Source: Chloroflexota bacterium | GTDB taxonomy: Bacteria; Chloroflexota; Anaerolineae; UBA2200 | Direction of reading: 5' to 3' | NCBI GenBank assembly: GCA_030607875.1 | Contig: JAUWJD010000013.1 | Span: 1 to 64,000, forward strand | Length of the DNA stretch: 64,000 nt | In this document: in pieces, positions 7,593-16,856 of the stretch | Layout of the letters: the number at the start of each line of letters is the position of its first letter | How positions within the stretch are numbered: the first letter of the stretch is position 1 | Program-made: the position numbers and the translations under genes | The notes under the pieces: model-generated | Told to the model about the DNA's origin: nothing | The model's database searches: none | The model's input: only the letters and a program-made list of their open reading frames with translations

Positions 7593-8903
7593 CTACTCCC
7601 TGGATGACGATGCGCTGTCCTGCTCGGCCAATCGGCCTTGCATAGACCAGGGCCCGGCCCAGGTGATCTGCACTTTTGCCAGTCGGCCTCGCCAGTTGGC
7701 TCCGTCCTCAAAAAAGACCAGCTTGTTGGTCAGCGTGCGCCCTTTCCACTTGCCGCGCCGGCGTTCTTCTACCCACACTTCCACCGTGCGTTGTTGCAAG
7801 GTGGCGTTGATCTCCGCTGCGATCTGAGTCTGCAATTCCTCCAGCAGGGCGCGCCGTCGCTCCTTTTCTCCCGCTGACACATCGTCTGGCAGCCGCGCCG
7901 CCGGCGTGCCGGGGCGGGGGGAGTACTTGGCGATGTGTACGGCGTCAAAGCGTTTGGAGGCCAGCAGGTCATACGTGGCCTGGAACTGGGCCTCGTCTTC
8001 GCCTGGAAAACCCACGATGACGTCCGTGGCGATGCTGCAGCCCGGCACCTGTTCGCGGATTCTTGCCACCAACTCGTGATACTCCGCCACCGTGTAGTTG
8101 CGCCCCATTCGGCGCAAGATTTGGTCGTCGCCCGACTGCACAGGCAGCTCGAAATGGGGGCAAGCCTTGGGCAAGGATGCTACGGTGCGGATCAGCTTTG
8201 GTGTAATGTGGCCTGGATGTGAGGTCAGAAAACGGATACGCCATAACCCTTCGAAGCGGTGCACTGCTGTCAGGACGTCCGCCAAATCTGGCGCACCAGC
8301 GCCCATGTCCTGGCCGTATGCATCCACGTTTTGGCCCAGGAGGGTGACTTCACGCGCTCCTCGCCCCACCACCCAGTCCCGTACCTCCGTCAGGATGTCT
8401 GGCAAGGGCCGGCTTTGCTGCCTGCCGCGGCGCAAGCGCACGATGCAGTACGTGCAGTGGTGGTCGCAGCCGTAGGAGATGGGCACGAAAGCAGACACAG
8501 GCTGTGAGGTCGGGTAGGGGACGATTTCCCGCGTGCTGTCGCGCGGCGTAGCCGGCGCACGTTCGCGCACCCACTCCAGCAGGCCGGAGATGTCCGAGGG
8601 TTGGAAGAAAGCATCCACGTAGGGAAAGCGGGCCTGCAAGGCTGTCCTATCGTCAACAAAGCAGCCCATGACCACCAGAGAGGCTTGAGAGTTGTGGCGC
8701 TTTAGATGCTTGAGCGAAGTCAGCCGTCCTACTACTTTGTCTTCCGCGCTCTGCCGCACCACGCAGGTGATCAATGCCACTAGGTCTGCTCCCCTGGGGG
8801 CAGAAGTGGGCACAAAGCCCATCTCCTGCAGCCCCTGTCCCACTCTGGCGGCATCTGCAGCGTTCATCTGGCAGCCGATAGTCCACAGATAGTACTGTCT
8901 CAT
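7593..8903 (-). CDS. miaB: tRNA (N6-isopentenyl adenosine-37-C2)-methylthiotransferase
   Basis: The product is 436 residues, normal for MiaB. It adds a methylthio group to i6A37 of tRNAs reading U-starting codons. The N-terminal domain holds Cys11 (GCQMN), Cys47 and Cys81 for the auxiliary 4Fe-4S cluster. The radical-SAM motif is C146-DHH-C150-TY-C153, followed by RRGRQQSRP. A TRAM-like domain closes the protein (WVEERRRGKWKGRT). I chose the start at 8903 because residues before it do not match the family and because a promoter lies 7 bp upstream, so the mRNA would be leaderless. MtaB-type enzymes of the same family are the alternative. Confidence 0.88.
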   Translation of the reverse strand: MRQYYLWTIGCQMNAADAARVGQGLQEMGFVPTSAPRGADLVALITCVVRQSAEDKVVGRLTSLKHLKRHNSQASLVVMGCFVDDRTALQARFPYVDAFFQPSDISGLLEWVRERAPATPRDSTREIVPYPTSQPVSAFVPISYGCDHHCTYCIVRLRRGRQQSRPLPDILTEVRDWVVGRGAREVTLLGQNVDAYGQDMGAGAPDLADVLTAVHRFEGLWRIRFLTSHPGHITPKLIRTVASLPKACPHFELPVQSGDDQILRRMGRNYTVAEYHELVARIREQVPGCSIATDVIVGFPGEDEAQFQATYDLLASKRFDAVHIAKYSPRPGTPAARLPDDVSAGEKERRRALLEELQTQIAAEINATLQQRTVEVWVEERRRGKWKGRTLTNKLVFFEDGANWRGRLAKVQITWAGPWSMQGRLAEQDSASSSRE

Positions 8904-8910
8904 GACCGGT

Positions 8911-8939
8911 AATTTAGCGGCGCTTTGGGTTTTTGTCAA
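8911..8939 (-). promoter_or_regulatory. miaB promoter giving a leaderless transcript
   Basis: On the minus strand TTGACA (8939-8934), a 17-bp spacer and TAAATT (8916-8911) end only 7 nt before the ATG at 8903. There is no room for a ribosome-binding site. Confidence 0.6.
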
Positions 8940-8991
8940 GCCTCTGGTACGGTTGGTCGGACGGCGCAGACTTTTCTTTTGCACACCGTTG

Positions 8992-9000
8992 TGGTACAAT
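8992..9000 (+). promoter_or_regulatory. extended -10 promoter of rhomboid operon
   Basis: TGGTACAAT at 8992-9000 is an extended -10 element. No good -35 is found 17 bp upstream. It lies 32 bp before the rhomboid start. Confidence 0.45.
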
Positions 9001-9031
9001 GGTGGTGTAAACTGCTGCTCGGAGGGCGTCC

Positions 9032-9694
9032 ATGATCCCAATACGCGATATCAACCCCACCCGTCGCTTCCCGTTGGTCACTGTTATACTCATCGTGCTC
9101 AACGTCATCGTTTTTGTCTTCGAATTGATGCTGCCTTCTGAAAGTATGCTTGATTCCTTTGCCTACACCTGGGGCCTGGTTCCCTATGAATTGATGCAAC
9201 TCGACCCGTGGGCCATCATCACGGTGTTCACTTCCATGTTCCTGCACGGCGGGTTCATGCACCTGGCCAGCAATATGCTGTACCTGTGGATTTTTGGGGA
9301 TAACATCGAGTTTGCACTGGGCTCTTTCCGCTTTATCATTTTCTACCTGCTGTGTGGCATCGGAGCGGCCCTGGGCCAAGTGCTGATAAACCCCAGCTCC
9401 ACCGTGCCCATGATCGGTGCGAGTGGGGCCGTTTCGGGCGTTCTGGGAGCCTACCTCTTGCTGTACCCACGCGCTGAGGTAGAGACGCTCGTCTTTCTGG
9501 GGTACTTTGTGCGTCTGATCAGGCTGCCAGCGCTGGTCGTTTTGGGCCTGTGGATTTTCCTGCAGCTCTCCAGTGGTTTGCTGTCCTTGGGCATGGAGGC
9601 TACCGGTGGAGTAGCCTTTTTCGCACACATCGGTGGCTTTCTCTCCGGGCTTGCGCTGGTGGTTCTGCTTAGGCGACGCAGGTGGTGGGAATAG
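9032..9694 (+). CDS. rhomboid family intramembrane serine protease
   Basis: The product is 220 residues. It cleaves membrane helices of substrate proteins within the bilayer. Catalytic serine is S131 in GASGAVSG and catalytic histidine is H199 in FFAHIGG; HGGFMHLASNMLYLW (72-86) is the conserved loop and helix. About six hydrophobic segments are visible. The N-terminus begins IPIRDINPT, common in bacterial rhomboids of this size. The last bases overlap the start of the zinc-ribbon gene, so the two are probably co-transcribed and translationally coupled. Substrate unknown. Confidence 0.85.
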   Translation: MIPIRDINPTRRFPLVTVILIVLNVIVFVFELMLPSESMLDSFAYTWGLVPYELMQLDPWAIITVFTSMFLHGGFMHLASNMLYLWIFGDNIEFALGSFRFIIFYLLCGIGAALGQVLINPSSTVPMIGASGAVSGVLGAYLLLYPRAEVETLVFLGYFVRLIRLPALVVLGLWIFLQLSSGLLSLGMEATGGVAFFAHIGGFLSGLALVVLLRRRRWWE

Positions 9695-10401
9695 TGGCAA
9701 AAGCAGGACAAATCCTCTACCGGCTGCAGTTGCTGGACACTGAGTTGTCAGAACAGTTGAGCAAACTTCGCGAAGCGCAGGCTTTGTTGGGCGAGAGCGC
9801 AGAGCTTCGTTCCGCGCGCCGTGCGCTCAAAAAGGCGAGCGAGGAGTTGACTACCTGCGGCGGACGTCTCCGTGAGCTGGAGATGGATTTGAGGCGTGTG
9901 AATGATCGCATCGCCGCCACTAGAGACCGTCTCTACGGTGGCCGGGTGACCAATCCCAAAGAGCTCTCTGGACTGCAGCAGGATTTCGATTACTCCAAAC
10001 GCACGCGCGAGAAGCTGGAAGACCAGGTTCTGACGGCCATGGTCGTGGTTGAGGACTGCGAGAAGTCGCTGGCGGATGCCACGGGTCGACTGGCCGACGT
10101 GCAAAAGGCCTGGCAAGAGCAGCAGGAATCTCTGACTGCCCGCCTCGGACGGCTGCAAGCCAGCATTGCTGCCCTCAGGGATCAGCGAGAAGGTGTAGCA
10201 GTTTTGCTGGGGGCCGGTGATCTGGCTCTCTATCAGGAGTTGAAGCGGAGGAAAGGCGGGCGCGCGGTGGTGCTGCTGGTGGGGCAGATGTGCCAGGGCT
10301 GTCGCGTGACTCTGCCCACGAGCAAGGCACAGCTCGTGCGCAGAGGCGCCGACCTGATTACGTGCGCCCACTGCGGACGCATTCTGACTACGGAATCGTA
10401 G
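9694..10401 (+). CDS. coiled-coil protein with C4 zinc ribbon
   Basis: The product is 235 residues. Residues about 10-165 are a long antiparallel coiled coil with the segment YGGRVTNPKELSGLQQD at the bend, as in the CdsZ/zf-RING_7 family. A C-terminal zinc ribbon has Cys200-QG-Cys203 and Cys224-AH-Cys227. Family members are thought to bind nucleic acid or the translation apparatus, but the role is not settled. GTG at 9694 overlaps the rhomboid stop (TAGTG), which suggests coupling; a GTG at 9682 is also possible. Confidence 0.75.
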   Translation: MAKAGQILYRLQLLDTELSEQLSKLREAQALLGESAELRSARRALKKASEELTTCGGRLRELEMDLRRVNDRIAATRDRLYGGRVTNPKELSGLQQDFDYSKRTREKLEDQVLTAMVVVEDCEKSLADATGRLADVQKAWQEQQESLTARLGRLQASIAALRDQREGVAVLLGAGDLALYQELKRRKGGRAVVLLVGQMCQGCRVTLPTSKAQLVRRGADLITCAHCGRILTTES

Positions 10402-10550
10402 ACTTGACCACTGCCTAGCTCAAGCCCGGTTGTCCGCGAAGGGTAAACTGGGAACCCTTGACCAGAGTCTGGCGTCCTGAAAGGGAGCGCTGGCGGGGCA
10501 AGGCGTTTCTCTCTTGTTCTGCAAGGATGCAGACCATTGCCAAAGGGGGT

Positions 10551-11759
10551 ATGATGGGTCGGATCGCGGTGCCGCAGGCGGGAGACCTCCCGCGCTCTGC
10601 CGATGTTGTCATCGTGGGAGGGGGTGTGACTGGCTGTGCAACTGCTTTCTATGCTGCCGAAGCAGGTTTTGACACAGTGGTTCTGGAACGGAGGGACGGC
10701 CTCGGCACGCTGACCACTGCAGCGTCGGAGGAGTGCTTCCGGGCGCAGTTCGATGAACCCGAAAACATCAAGATGATGCTCGAGAGCATCGCTGTGTTCG
10801 AGGATTTTGCCGCGGTCATTCGTATTCCTGGCTACGACATTGACGTCCATCAGCGAGGCTATCTGTTCTTGACTGCTGAGGAAGACGGTCCAGAACTGCT
10901 GAAGAAACGAGTGCAGCGTCAGTGCACTCTCGGCCTGTCAGATGTTGAGCTTCTCGACGGCGATGAGGTGCGGCAACGCTTCCCCTTTGTAGGGCCAACT
11001 GTGAGCGCCGCTGCGTTTCGTGCCAGGGACGGCTGGCTTTCGGCACATGAGTTGACCTATGGCTTTGCCAAGGGTAGCTCGGCGCTTTTTGCCTTGCGGA
11101 CGGCTGCCCAAGGGATACGACTGGACGCACATGGCGTTGCCGCTGTCGTGACCGAGCGGGGTGAGGTTTCGACCCGTTGTGTCGTAGTAGCGGCCGGGCC
11201 ATTTTCGAGTCTTGTCTCGTCCTGGGCCGGCGTGCAGTTACCGCTAACCCGCCTGCGCCGGCAGAAGGTGGTGCTGTCCAATGTCTCTCGCGTCCCGCCT
11301 GATGCTCCCATGACCATTGATCAGGACACCGGAGTCTATTGGCGGCCCGAAGTTGGAGGAGCGACGCTGGGCTGGGCTTTGCCTGAGGAGCCAAGTGAGC
11401 CTATGGAACGGGTTCCCACCGACTGGACGTTTCCGGCCGTCGTGCTCGATGGTGCTGCCCGGCTCGTGCCCTTCTGGAGCCAGGCCGCAGAAACGCTGAC
11501 CCGGGACAACGTGTTCCTCACTGCTGGGCAGTATACCTGCACACCAGACCACAAACCAATCATCGGACCCTGGCGCTCTCTTCCTGGCCTGTTCTTCAAC
11601 GTGGGCTATAGCGGCCACGGTATCATGGCCAGCCCAGGCGGGGCGAGGTTGCTGGTCGATCTGATCATCGACCCCAACGCCGATGCCGAGAATCCGTTCC
11701 GATCCGGGCGCTTTGCTGAAGCTGGTGCCAGCGTCCGTGCGGAAGGCATGGTGATCTAG
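10551..11759 (+). CDS. FAD-dependent oxidoreductase (DAO / sarcosine-oxidase-like)
   Basis: The product is about 402 residues. The N-terminal dinucleotide-binding motif is DVVIVGGGVTGCATAFYAAE followed by an acidic end of the second strand (VLERR). The C-terminal region has PDHKPIIGP and FNVGYSGHGIMASPGGARLL, typical of DAO-fold flavoproteins that oxidise secondary or tertiary amino groups. AAAGGGGG (10542-10549) sets the start at 10551 or 10554. The substrate is unknown: sarcosine, dimethylglycine, proline-like amines and D-amino acids are all possible. It is followed in the same direction by the ATPase-propeller gene after 34 bp. Confidence 0.75.
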   Translation: MMGRIAVPQAGDLPRSADVVIVGGGVTGCATAFYAAEAGFDTVVLERRDGLGTLTTAASEECFRAQFDEPENIKMMLESIAVFEDFAAVIRIPGYDIDVHQRGYLFLTAEEDGPELLKKRVQRQCTLGLSDVELLDGDEVRQRFPFVGPTVSAAAFRARDGWLSAHELTYGFAKGSSALFALRTAAQGIRLDAHGVAAVVTERGEVSTRCVVVAAGPFSSLVSSWAGVQLPLTRLRRQKVVLSNVSRVPPDAPMTIDQDTGVYWRPEVGGATLGWALPEEPSEPMERVPTDWTFPAVVLDGAARLVPFWSQAAETLTRDNVFLTAGQYTCTPDHKPIIGPWRSLPGLFFNVGYSGHGIMASPGGARLLVDLIIDPNADAENPFRSGRFAEAGASVRAEGMVI

Positions 11760-11793
11760 GTTTGGTGTAGGCTGTTGATTCTCAGACGGAGTC

Positions 11794-13932
11794 ATGATGT
11801 TGTTAGGTAATCCATACGTTGTTGACCGGCCATTGGCCGAGGGTGATGCCTTTGTCGGCCGGTACAAGCTGCTGGCGGAAGTGGTGCAAGGCGTACGACG
11901 CGGACGGCAGCTTGTGCTAGTCTATGGCTCTGACCGTATGGGCAAGACTTCCTTCTTGCGGCACTTGGTGCAGGAGCTCTCTGCGGAGTTCTTGGTCGTA
12001 AATGTGGATTGGACCTGGCCAGAGGATGGCGATGCCTCGCCTGAGAGAGAGCGTGAGGTCGCAGAACTGGCCATGCAGGACCTCCGCAGCAGGATAGCCG
12101 AGAAGCTCGGTGCAGCGTACGGGCAACCTGTAGCCGAGTCTCCCGACTCGAGTCCGTCAGGAGGGAGCCTGACTGCCGCGCTCGGCGCATTGCACGACCG
12201 AGAGGTCGTTATCCTGGTCGATGGCCTGTCTTTGCAGCATCTTCGCGGCAAAGCCGGTGCCGAGTTTGTGGCGCGCTGGCAGGAATGGATAAGCTCCGTG
12301 CCCGGAGCGCACTTTGTGGTCACGGTGAATGGCACGCTGGAAGGCGCAATCATTTTCGCTCCTGCCCTGGCTTCTCTCCCTGCGGTCCAGCTCACAGGCT
12401 TTGCCCTGGAGGAGACGGAGGACCTGCTGTTTAGGCTGGCAAAGGGCAGGCTGACGTACGATTTCGCTGCCATACGGCGTATCTGGGAACTGACCTCAGG
12501 CCACCCATATTTCGTGCAGCTTTTTGGCTATCAGTTGTTCAATGTGTTATCGGGCGGGAGGCGTGTCAGGGTTCCGGATGTTGAGCAGATCGTCCAGGAC
12601 GTGGTCACTGCGGGGCACCCGGTCATGGATGGGATCTGGTCGAGCTTTTCTCCGCAGGCCCAGGTGCTGCTGGCTCTTTCGAATGAACTGAAAGGCCGTC
12701 ACGGGGTGCTCGCCGTGCGCGACCTGCAAGATGTGGCGTGCCTGCAGGGCGTGGAACTGTCGGTGTCAACTATCGAAGCAGGTCTGGCGGAGTGTCTGGC
12801 CAAAGGCGTCCTGCGCCGGCTGAGTGCAGACAGCTATCCCTTCTTCACTGAGCTGTTCCGATTGTGGCTTGCCAAGTACAAGCCGACGGCGCAGACGCTG
12901 GTCGATCTCAAGTTTCGCAAGCATCTGGCGGTTCCTCGCACTTCCACAGCGGTTCGGCGCCGCGCCCGAGGGAGCACTATTGGATTGTCGCTCGCTGGAC
13001 TGGCAGTGGTGACTGCCGTCATCGTGCTGTGGAACATGCGTGGTGCTGCTCAACGGCTATCGATGGGCGCTCTGCCAACCTCGACTCCTCCTCCATTGGC
13101 CACACGCGCTACTCTGGTTATCGGCCCCGCCATGGGTCGCATTGCTTACATGGCCAAGGACGATGCGGATGCGACGTGGGACGTCTGGCTCATGCGCGGC
13201 GACGGCTCAGATCCCCAACGTTTGACCGATGACCCAGCAGATGACATGTCTCCGACGTGGTCGGCGGATGGCAAGTTCCTCGCCTTTGTCTCAGATCGGG
13301 ATGGCCATCGGGAGATCTATGTCATGAAGGCGGACGGAACGCAGCAGATCAACCTGACACATCACCCATCTGAGGATTGGACACCTGCCTGGTCGCCCGA
13401 TGGCACCAGTATCGCCTTTTCTTCCTATCGGGACGGCAACTGGGAAATCTATGTCATGGCAGCAGACGGGTCGGATCCCATGCGGCTGACCTTCGACAGC
13501 GCGGCGGACTATGGACCCTGCTGGTCCCCGGACAGCCAGCAGATCGCTTTCCATTCCAATCGCGACGAGAACTGGGAGATCTATGTAGTCACTCGTGACG
13601 GGGAAGGCTTGTGGCGTTTGACTGAGGACGAAGCCACTGACTTTGGCCCTGCCTGGTCGCCAAACGGCGAGGGAATCGCTTTCGAGAGCTATCGCGACGG
13701 CAATATGGAGATCTACCTCATGGCTATCGACGGCTCGGAGCCGCGGAACATCAGCGATGACCCTTACTCCAACGAGCACGGACCGGCGTGGGCCAGGGAC
13801 GGCACCAAGTTGTTCTACTTCTCCAATCGCGATGGGGGGTGGGATATCTTCGTCATGAACCCCGATGGGACGGAGAAGGCGAACCTGACCCTCAGCTCTG
13901 CTGTGGAGCACGGCCCAGAATGGCACGAGTAG
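11794..13932 (+). CDS. AAA/STAND-like ATPase fused through a membrane helix to a TolB-like propeller
   Basis: The product is 712 residues. P-loop YGSDRMGKTSFL (K51) and Walker-B-like REVVILVDGLS lie in an archaeal-type ATPase domain (about 20-370), with the usual winged-helix-like part behind it. One transmembrane helix is at about 396-416 (IGLSLAGLAVVTAVIVLW). Residues 440-712 hold six PD40/WD40-like blades (repeats of SPDG.. IAF.S.RDG..EIYVM..DG), which should form a six-bladed propeller outside the membrane. The architecture suggests a receptor that senses something outside and drives a nucleotide-dependent switch inside. The kinase-like gene follows after 48 bp and may be its partner. Confidence 0.8.
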   Translation: MMLLGNPYVVDRPLAEGDAFVGRYKLLAEVVQGVRRGRQLVLVYGSDRMGKTSFLRHLVQELSAEFLVVNVDWTWPEDGDASPEREREVAELAMQDLRSRIAEKLGAAYGQPVAESPDSSPSGGSLTAALGALHDREVVILVDGLSLQHLRGKAGAEFVARWQEWISSVPGAHFVVTVNGTLEGAIIFAPALASLPAVQLTGFALEETEDLLFRLAKGRLTYDFAAIRRIWELTSGHPYFVQLFGYQLFNVLSGGRRVRVPDVEQIVQDVVTAGHPVMDGIWSSFSPQAQVLLALSNELKGRHGVLAVRDLQDVACLQGVELSVSTIEAGLAECLAKGVLRRLSADSYPFFTELFRLWLAKYKPTAQTLVDLKFRKHLAVPRTSTAVRRRARGSTIGLSLAGLAVVTAVIVLWNMRGAAQRLSMGALPTSTPPPLATRATLVIGPAMGRIAYMAKDDADATWDVWLMRGDGSDPQRLTDDPADDMSPTWSADGKFLAFVSDRDGHREIYVMKADGTQQINLTHHPSEDWTPAWSPDGTSIAFSSYRDGNWEIYVMAADGSDPMRLTFDSAADYGPCWSPDSQQIAFHSNRDENWEIYVVTRDGEGLWRLTEDEATDFGPAWSPNGEGIAFESYRDGNMEIYLMAIDGSEPRNISDDPYSNEHGPAWARDGTKLFYFSNRDGGWDIFVMNPDGTEKANLTLSSAVEHGPEWHE

Positions 13933-13980
13933 GTGGCGGTTCGTTTCTCGATCGCCGTGAGGTGAAGAAGGGGGGAGCGA

Positions 13981-14955
13981 ATGAGTGACATGCAAGTAGA
14001 TCTGGATTTGCTGCGCGAGTTCGAACAGGGACTGGACCCTCGCTATCCTGAACGCAGCAAGGTGCCGGCGCGCGTGCTGGGCTATGGAGAGATCAGCACC
14101 GTCTTTGCCATCGAGGTGGACGGAGTGCGTGACCTGGCATTCAAGCGCCTGCCCATCTTCCACACCACTGGGGAGATGGAGCAGTATCAGGCTGCACATG
14201 AGGAGTACAACCGCTTGCTGGAAGAAGAAATCGGCCTGCACATGCCAGCACACGGGCACGTTGCCTTTCTTTGCGATACCGGACGTCCCATCTTCTACAT
14301 CATCCAGAAACAACTGCCCTATTCCTCCGTTGGCAACCGGGCCATGCACCTGTTGCCCCGCGAGGACACGCTGGCCCTGGTCCGCCAGATTCTCCTGGAA
14401 CTGAGCAAGGTCTGGAGCTTTAACGCGAGGCAGGATCGTCTGCAGGTGGCCCTTGATGGGCAGATCTCCAATTGGTGCATCGAAGGTTTTGACCCACAGA
14501 ACCCTCGTCTGAAAGAGGGCGCTTCTCTCTGGTATGTGGACACGAGCACGCCCCTCTTCCGCGTTCAGGGCGTCGAACAACTGGACCCAGAGCTGTTCTT
14601 GCGCAGCGCCCCTTCCTTCCTGGCCTGGGTGCTGCGGCTGCTCTTCCTGGAAGACGTGGTCAACCGCTACTATGACTTTCATCGCGTAGCGGTGGACCTG
14701 GTGGCCAACTTTTACAAGGAGCAGCGCCCTGACATGATCCCCGATTTGGTGGAGCGGGTCAATGACTTCTTTGCGCAGGAAGTGGCGCATCTGGGGGTGC
14801 AGCCCATCACCGAGAAAGAAGTGCGCTCCTACTATCGGGAGGATGCCTTGATCTGGTCGCTCTATCTGTCGATGCGCAAGGTAGATCGATTCATCCACAC
14901 ACGTCTGCTGCGCAGGGAGTACCCCTACATCTTGCCGGGGACGATTGTTCGGTAG
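13981..14955 (+). CDS. kinase-like protein (DUF6206-like)
   Basis: The product is 324 residues. It begins with a protein-kinase-like N-lobe: ARVLGYGEISTVF as the glycine loop and LAFKRLPIF for the ATP-binding lysine. A hinge-like segment (IIQKQLPYSS) and WYVDTSTPLFRVQG in the place of the DFG region follow. The HRD-like motif is replaced by GQISNWCI, so the chemistry is uncertain. It resembles DUF6206 proteins, but this assignment is from memory. GGGGGAG (13971-13977) sits just before the start. It lies 48 bp behind the ATPase-propeller gene and may act in the same signalling unit. Confidence 0.6.
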   Translation: MSDMQVDLDLLREFEQGLDPRYPERSKVPARVLGYGEISTVFAIEVDGVRDLAFKRLPIFHTTGEMEQYQAAHEEYNRLLEEEIGLHMPAHGHVAFLCDTGRPIFYIIQKQLPYSSVGNRAMHLLPREDTLALVRQILLELSKVWSFNARQDRLQVALDGQISNWCIEGFDPQNPRLKEGASLWYVDTSTPLFRVQGVEQLDPELFLRSAPSFLAWVLRLLFLEDVVNRYYDFHRVAVDLVANFYKEQRPDMIPDLVERVNDFFAQEVAHLGVQPITEKEVRSYYREDALIWSLYLSMRKVDRFIHTRLLRREYPYILPGTIVR

Positions 14956-14978
14956 AGACCAGTACGCGCCCGTGCCCA

Positions 14979-15035
14979 GTAGAGACGTAGCATGAGCCCA
15001 GGCCCAGGTAGAGACGTAGCATGCTACGTCTCTAC
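14979..15035. repeat. 28-bp perfect palindrome and its direct half-copy
   Basis: 15008-15035 is a perfect palindrome whose left half is GTAGAGACGTAGCA. The same half with two more bases stands at 14979-14994. It could stop transcription from the kinase-like gene or be one of the short dispersed palindromes common in this kind of genome. No T-run. Confidence 0.6.
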
Positions 15036-15062
15036 TGCGGTATGCCGCGGTAGGAGGTACCG

Positions 15063-16319
15063 ATGTCGCTCATTGCACAGCATTCCGAAGACGAAATCAT
15101 CGCCAGGTTCGCCCGCCACGTTTCCAGTGGCAAAGCCGAGTTCTTCGCCCAGGCCGGCATTGACTTTGTCTTCGGCAAGCGCAAAGGTGTCTACATCTGG
15201 GACGTGACAGGAGAGCAGAAGCTGATCGACTGCCACTGCAACGGTGGGGTTTTCAACCTGGGACACCACAACGCGCGCATTATCGCTGCGTTGCAAAAGG
15301 CGCTGACCGAATTGGACATCGGCAACCACCATTTTATCAGTGAGCATCGTGCTTTGCTCGCCGAACGTCTGACCTCTCTCTGCCCTGGCGACCTGAAGCG
15401 GGTGATCTTTGGCGTGGGGGGTGGCGAAGCCATAGATATGGCGATCAAGTTGGCCCGCGGGCATACTGGCCGGCCCAAGGTGATCTCGGCGCAGGGAGGA
15501 TACCATGGCCATACCGGCCTGGCTTTGGCCGCGGGGGATGAGCAGTACCGCAAGCCTTTTGAGCCGTTGTCGCCTGGCTTTGTGCAGGTGCCCTTCGGCG
15601 ACCTGCAGGCTCTCGAAGCGGCCATCGATGAGCAGACCGCCGCAGTGATCTTTGAGACCATCCCGGCCACGCTGGGCATCGTTGTGCCGCCTGAGGGCTT
15701 CTTTTCTGGCATGCGCGAGTTGTGCGACCGCCACGGTGTTGTAATGATCATCGACGAAGTGCAGAGCGGCCTGGGCCGCTGTGGTGCCGTGTGGGGTATC
15801 GACACCTACGGCGTGGTTCCGGACATCATCGTCACTGCCAAGGGGCTTTCTGGCGGCATTTACCCCATGTCCGCCACCATCTACCGTGAGCACCTCAACC
15901 CCTTCCTGCACCAGCACCCCTTCATCCACATCTCCACCACGGGCGGGGCAGAGGTGGGCTGCTATGCCGCTCTGGAAGTGCTGGACATGCTGCAGGAGCC
16001 AGTCTTTCTAGAGCACGTGCGCGAAATGGCCAAACTGTTCAGTGATGGCCTGGCCGAGCTGCAGGAGAGGCATTCCGGCGTGTTGGTGGAGGTCCGCCAG
16101 CGGGGAATGATGATGGGCTTGAAGTGGGCCAGCGAGATGTGTGGTCCTTTGATGACCATGGCTGGTTTCCACCACGGCCTGCTCACCATCTATGCCAACC
16201 ACGACCAGTCGGTGAACCAGTTCCTCCCGCCCCTGACCATCCAGGAGGACGAGGCCAGGCAGGTACTCTCCATACTGGATCGCATGATGAGTTGGCTGGA
16301 AGGAGTGCTCCAGGCCTGA
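15063..16319 (+). CDS. class III pyridoxal-phosphate aminotransferase
   Basis: The product is 418 residues. It transfers an amino group between an omega-amino donor and a 2-oxo acid. GGGEAIDMAIKLAR and AQGGYHGHTG bind the cofactor phosphate and ring; IIDEVQSGLGR (near 230) holds the conserved Asp; the Schiff-base lysine is in TAKGLSGGIYPM (about 260). The family includes acetylornithine, 4-aminobutyrate, ornithine and taurine transaminases, and the substrate cannot be chosen from motifs alone. TAGGAGGTACCG precedes the ATG. It stands alone between the kinase-like gene and a repeat-rich stretch. Confidence 0.82.
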   Translation: MSLIAQHSEDEIIARFARHVSSGKAEFFAQAGIDFVFGKRKGVYIWDVTGEQKLIDCHCNGGVFNLGHHNARIIAALQKALTELDIGNHHFISEHRALLAERLTSLCPGDLKRVIFGVGGGEAIDMAIKLARGHTGRPKVISAQGGYHGHTGLALAAGDEQYRKPFEPLSPGFVQVPFGDLQALEAAIDEQTAAVIFETIPATLGIVVPPEGFFSGMRELCDRHGVVMIIDEVQSGLGRCGAVWGIDTYGVVPDIIVTAKGLSGGIYPMSATIYREHLNPFLHQHPFIHISTTGGAEVGCYAALEVLDMLQEPVFLEHVREMAKLFSDGLAELQERHSGVLVEVRQRGMMMGLKWASEMCGPLMTMAGFHHGLLTIYANHDQSVNQFLPPLTIQEDEARQVLSILDRMMSWLEGVLQA

Positions 16320-16606
16320 GATCGCGGCTTCCAGCCTGGTGCTGTGCCCCAATCGGCTTGAGCCAATTCCTATGTCTTCAGCCGGTACCCGCCTGGACCA
16401 GGGTGATCGGATACTCAAGAGCTGCCGCCAAACGTGTTTCCAGGCGAGGGCGGCGCAGGACTCCCTTACGCTGCCGGGGCGGGATCAGTTGGCTCTGGAT
16501 GACCAGGTCTTGAAGTGGCATTGCGCTCAGATTGGAGCGCAAAACATGCGGGCTGGCAACAGGGATCGCTAGAAGCGTGTTTGGACAAGCCTACAGGGTA
16601 CTGCAT
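16320..16606. other. intergenic stretch with nothing recognisable
   Basis: About 290 bp after the aminotransferase with no plausible gene, promoter or terminator. Open frames are short and lack ribosome-binding sites. Confidence 0.4.
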
Positions 16607-16756
16607 TTACACTGAGTCGGTCCTTTGATACATGACTTGCTGGTTGGCGTTGGTGAAGACGGACTTTGGCTGAGGCCAGTCGCTGGCGGCAATGCTTTCG
16701 ATGTGGGCCATAGCTGCTTGAAACTGTGCTCGTACGGTAGGGTCGTGGATGCGGGC
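16607..16756 (-). pseudogene. possible C-terminal remnant of a gene
   Basis: On the minus strand a frame ending in TAA at 16609-16607 reads like real protein (IHDPTVRAQFQAAMAHIE, then SDWPQPKSVFTNANQQ) but has no start. It runs back into repeat copy B, which seems to have cut it off. Weak call, from amino-acid composition only. Confidence 0.2.
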
Positions 16757-16856
16757 ACAACTGCTAAACTCCGGCAGTCGTTTTCATGTGATAATCGAGC
16801 CAAGGGGGTTTGGCAATGCCGTCAACGCGGCACGAACGGTTGATGCACGAAGCAGT
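16757..16856 (+). repeat. mosaic repeat, copy B
   Basis: It contains GCTAAACTCCGGCAGTCGTT, then ATGTGATAATCGAGCCAA, then CACGAACGGTTGATGCACGA and AGCAGTAG. The same blocks stand in reverse orientation at 19960-20160, where an extra segment of about 100 bp is inserted before the last block. Confidence 0.65.

Noticed and set aside
13291-14898. 535-codon open frame on the minus strand
   Set aside because: It lies exactly opposite the propeller and kinase-like genes, has His/Asp/Val-rich composition typical of antisense frames, and has no ribosome-binding site.
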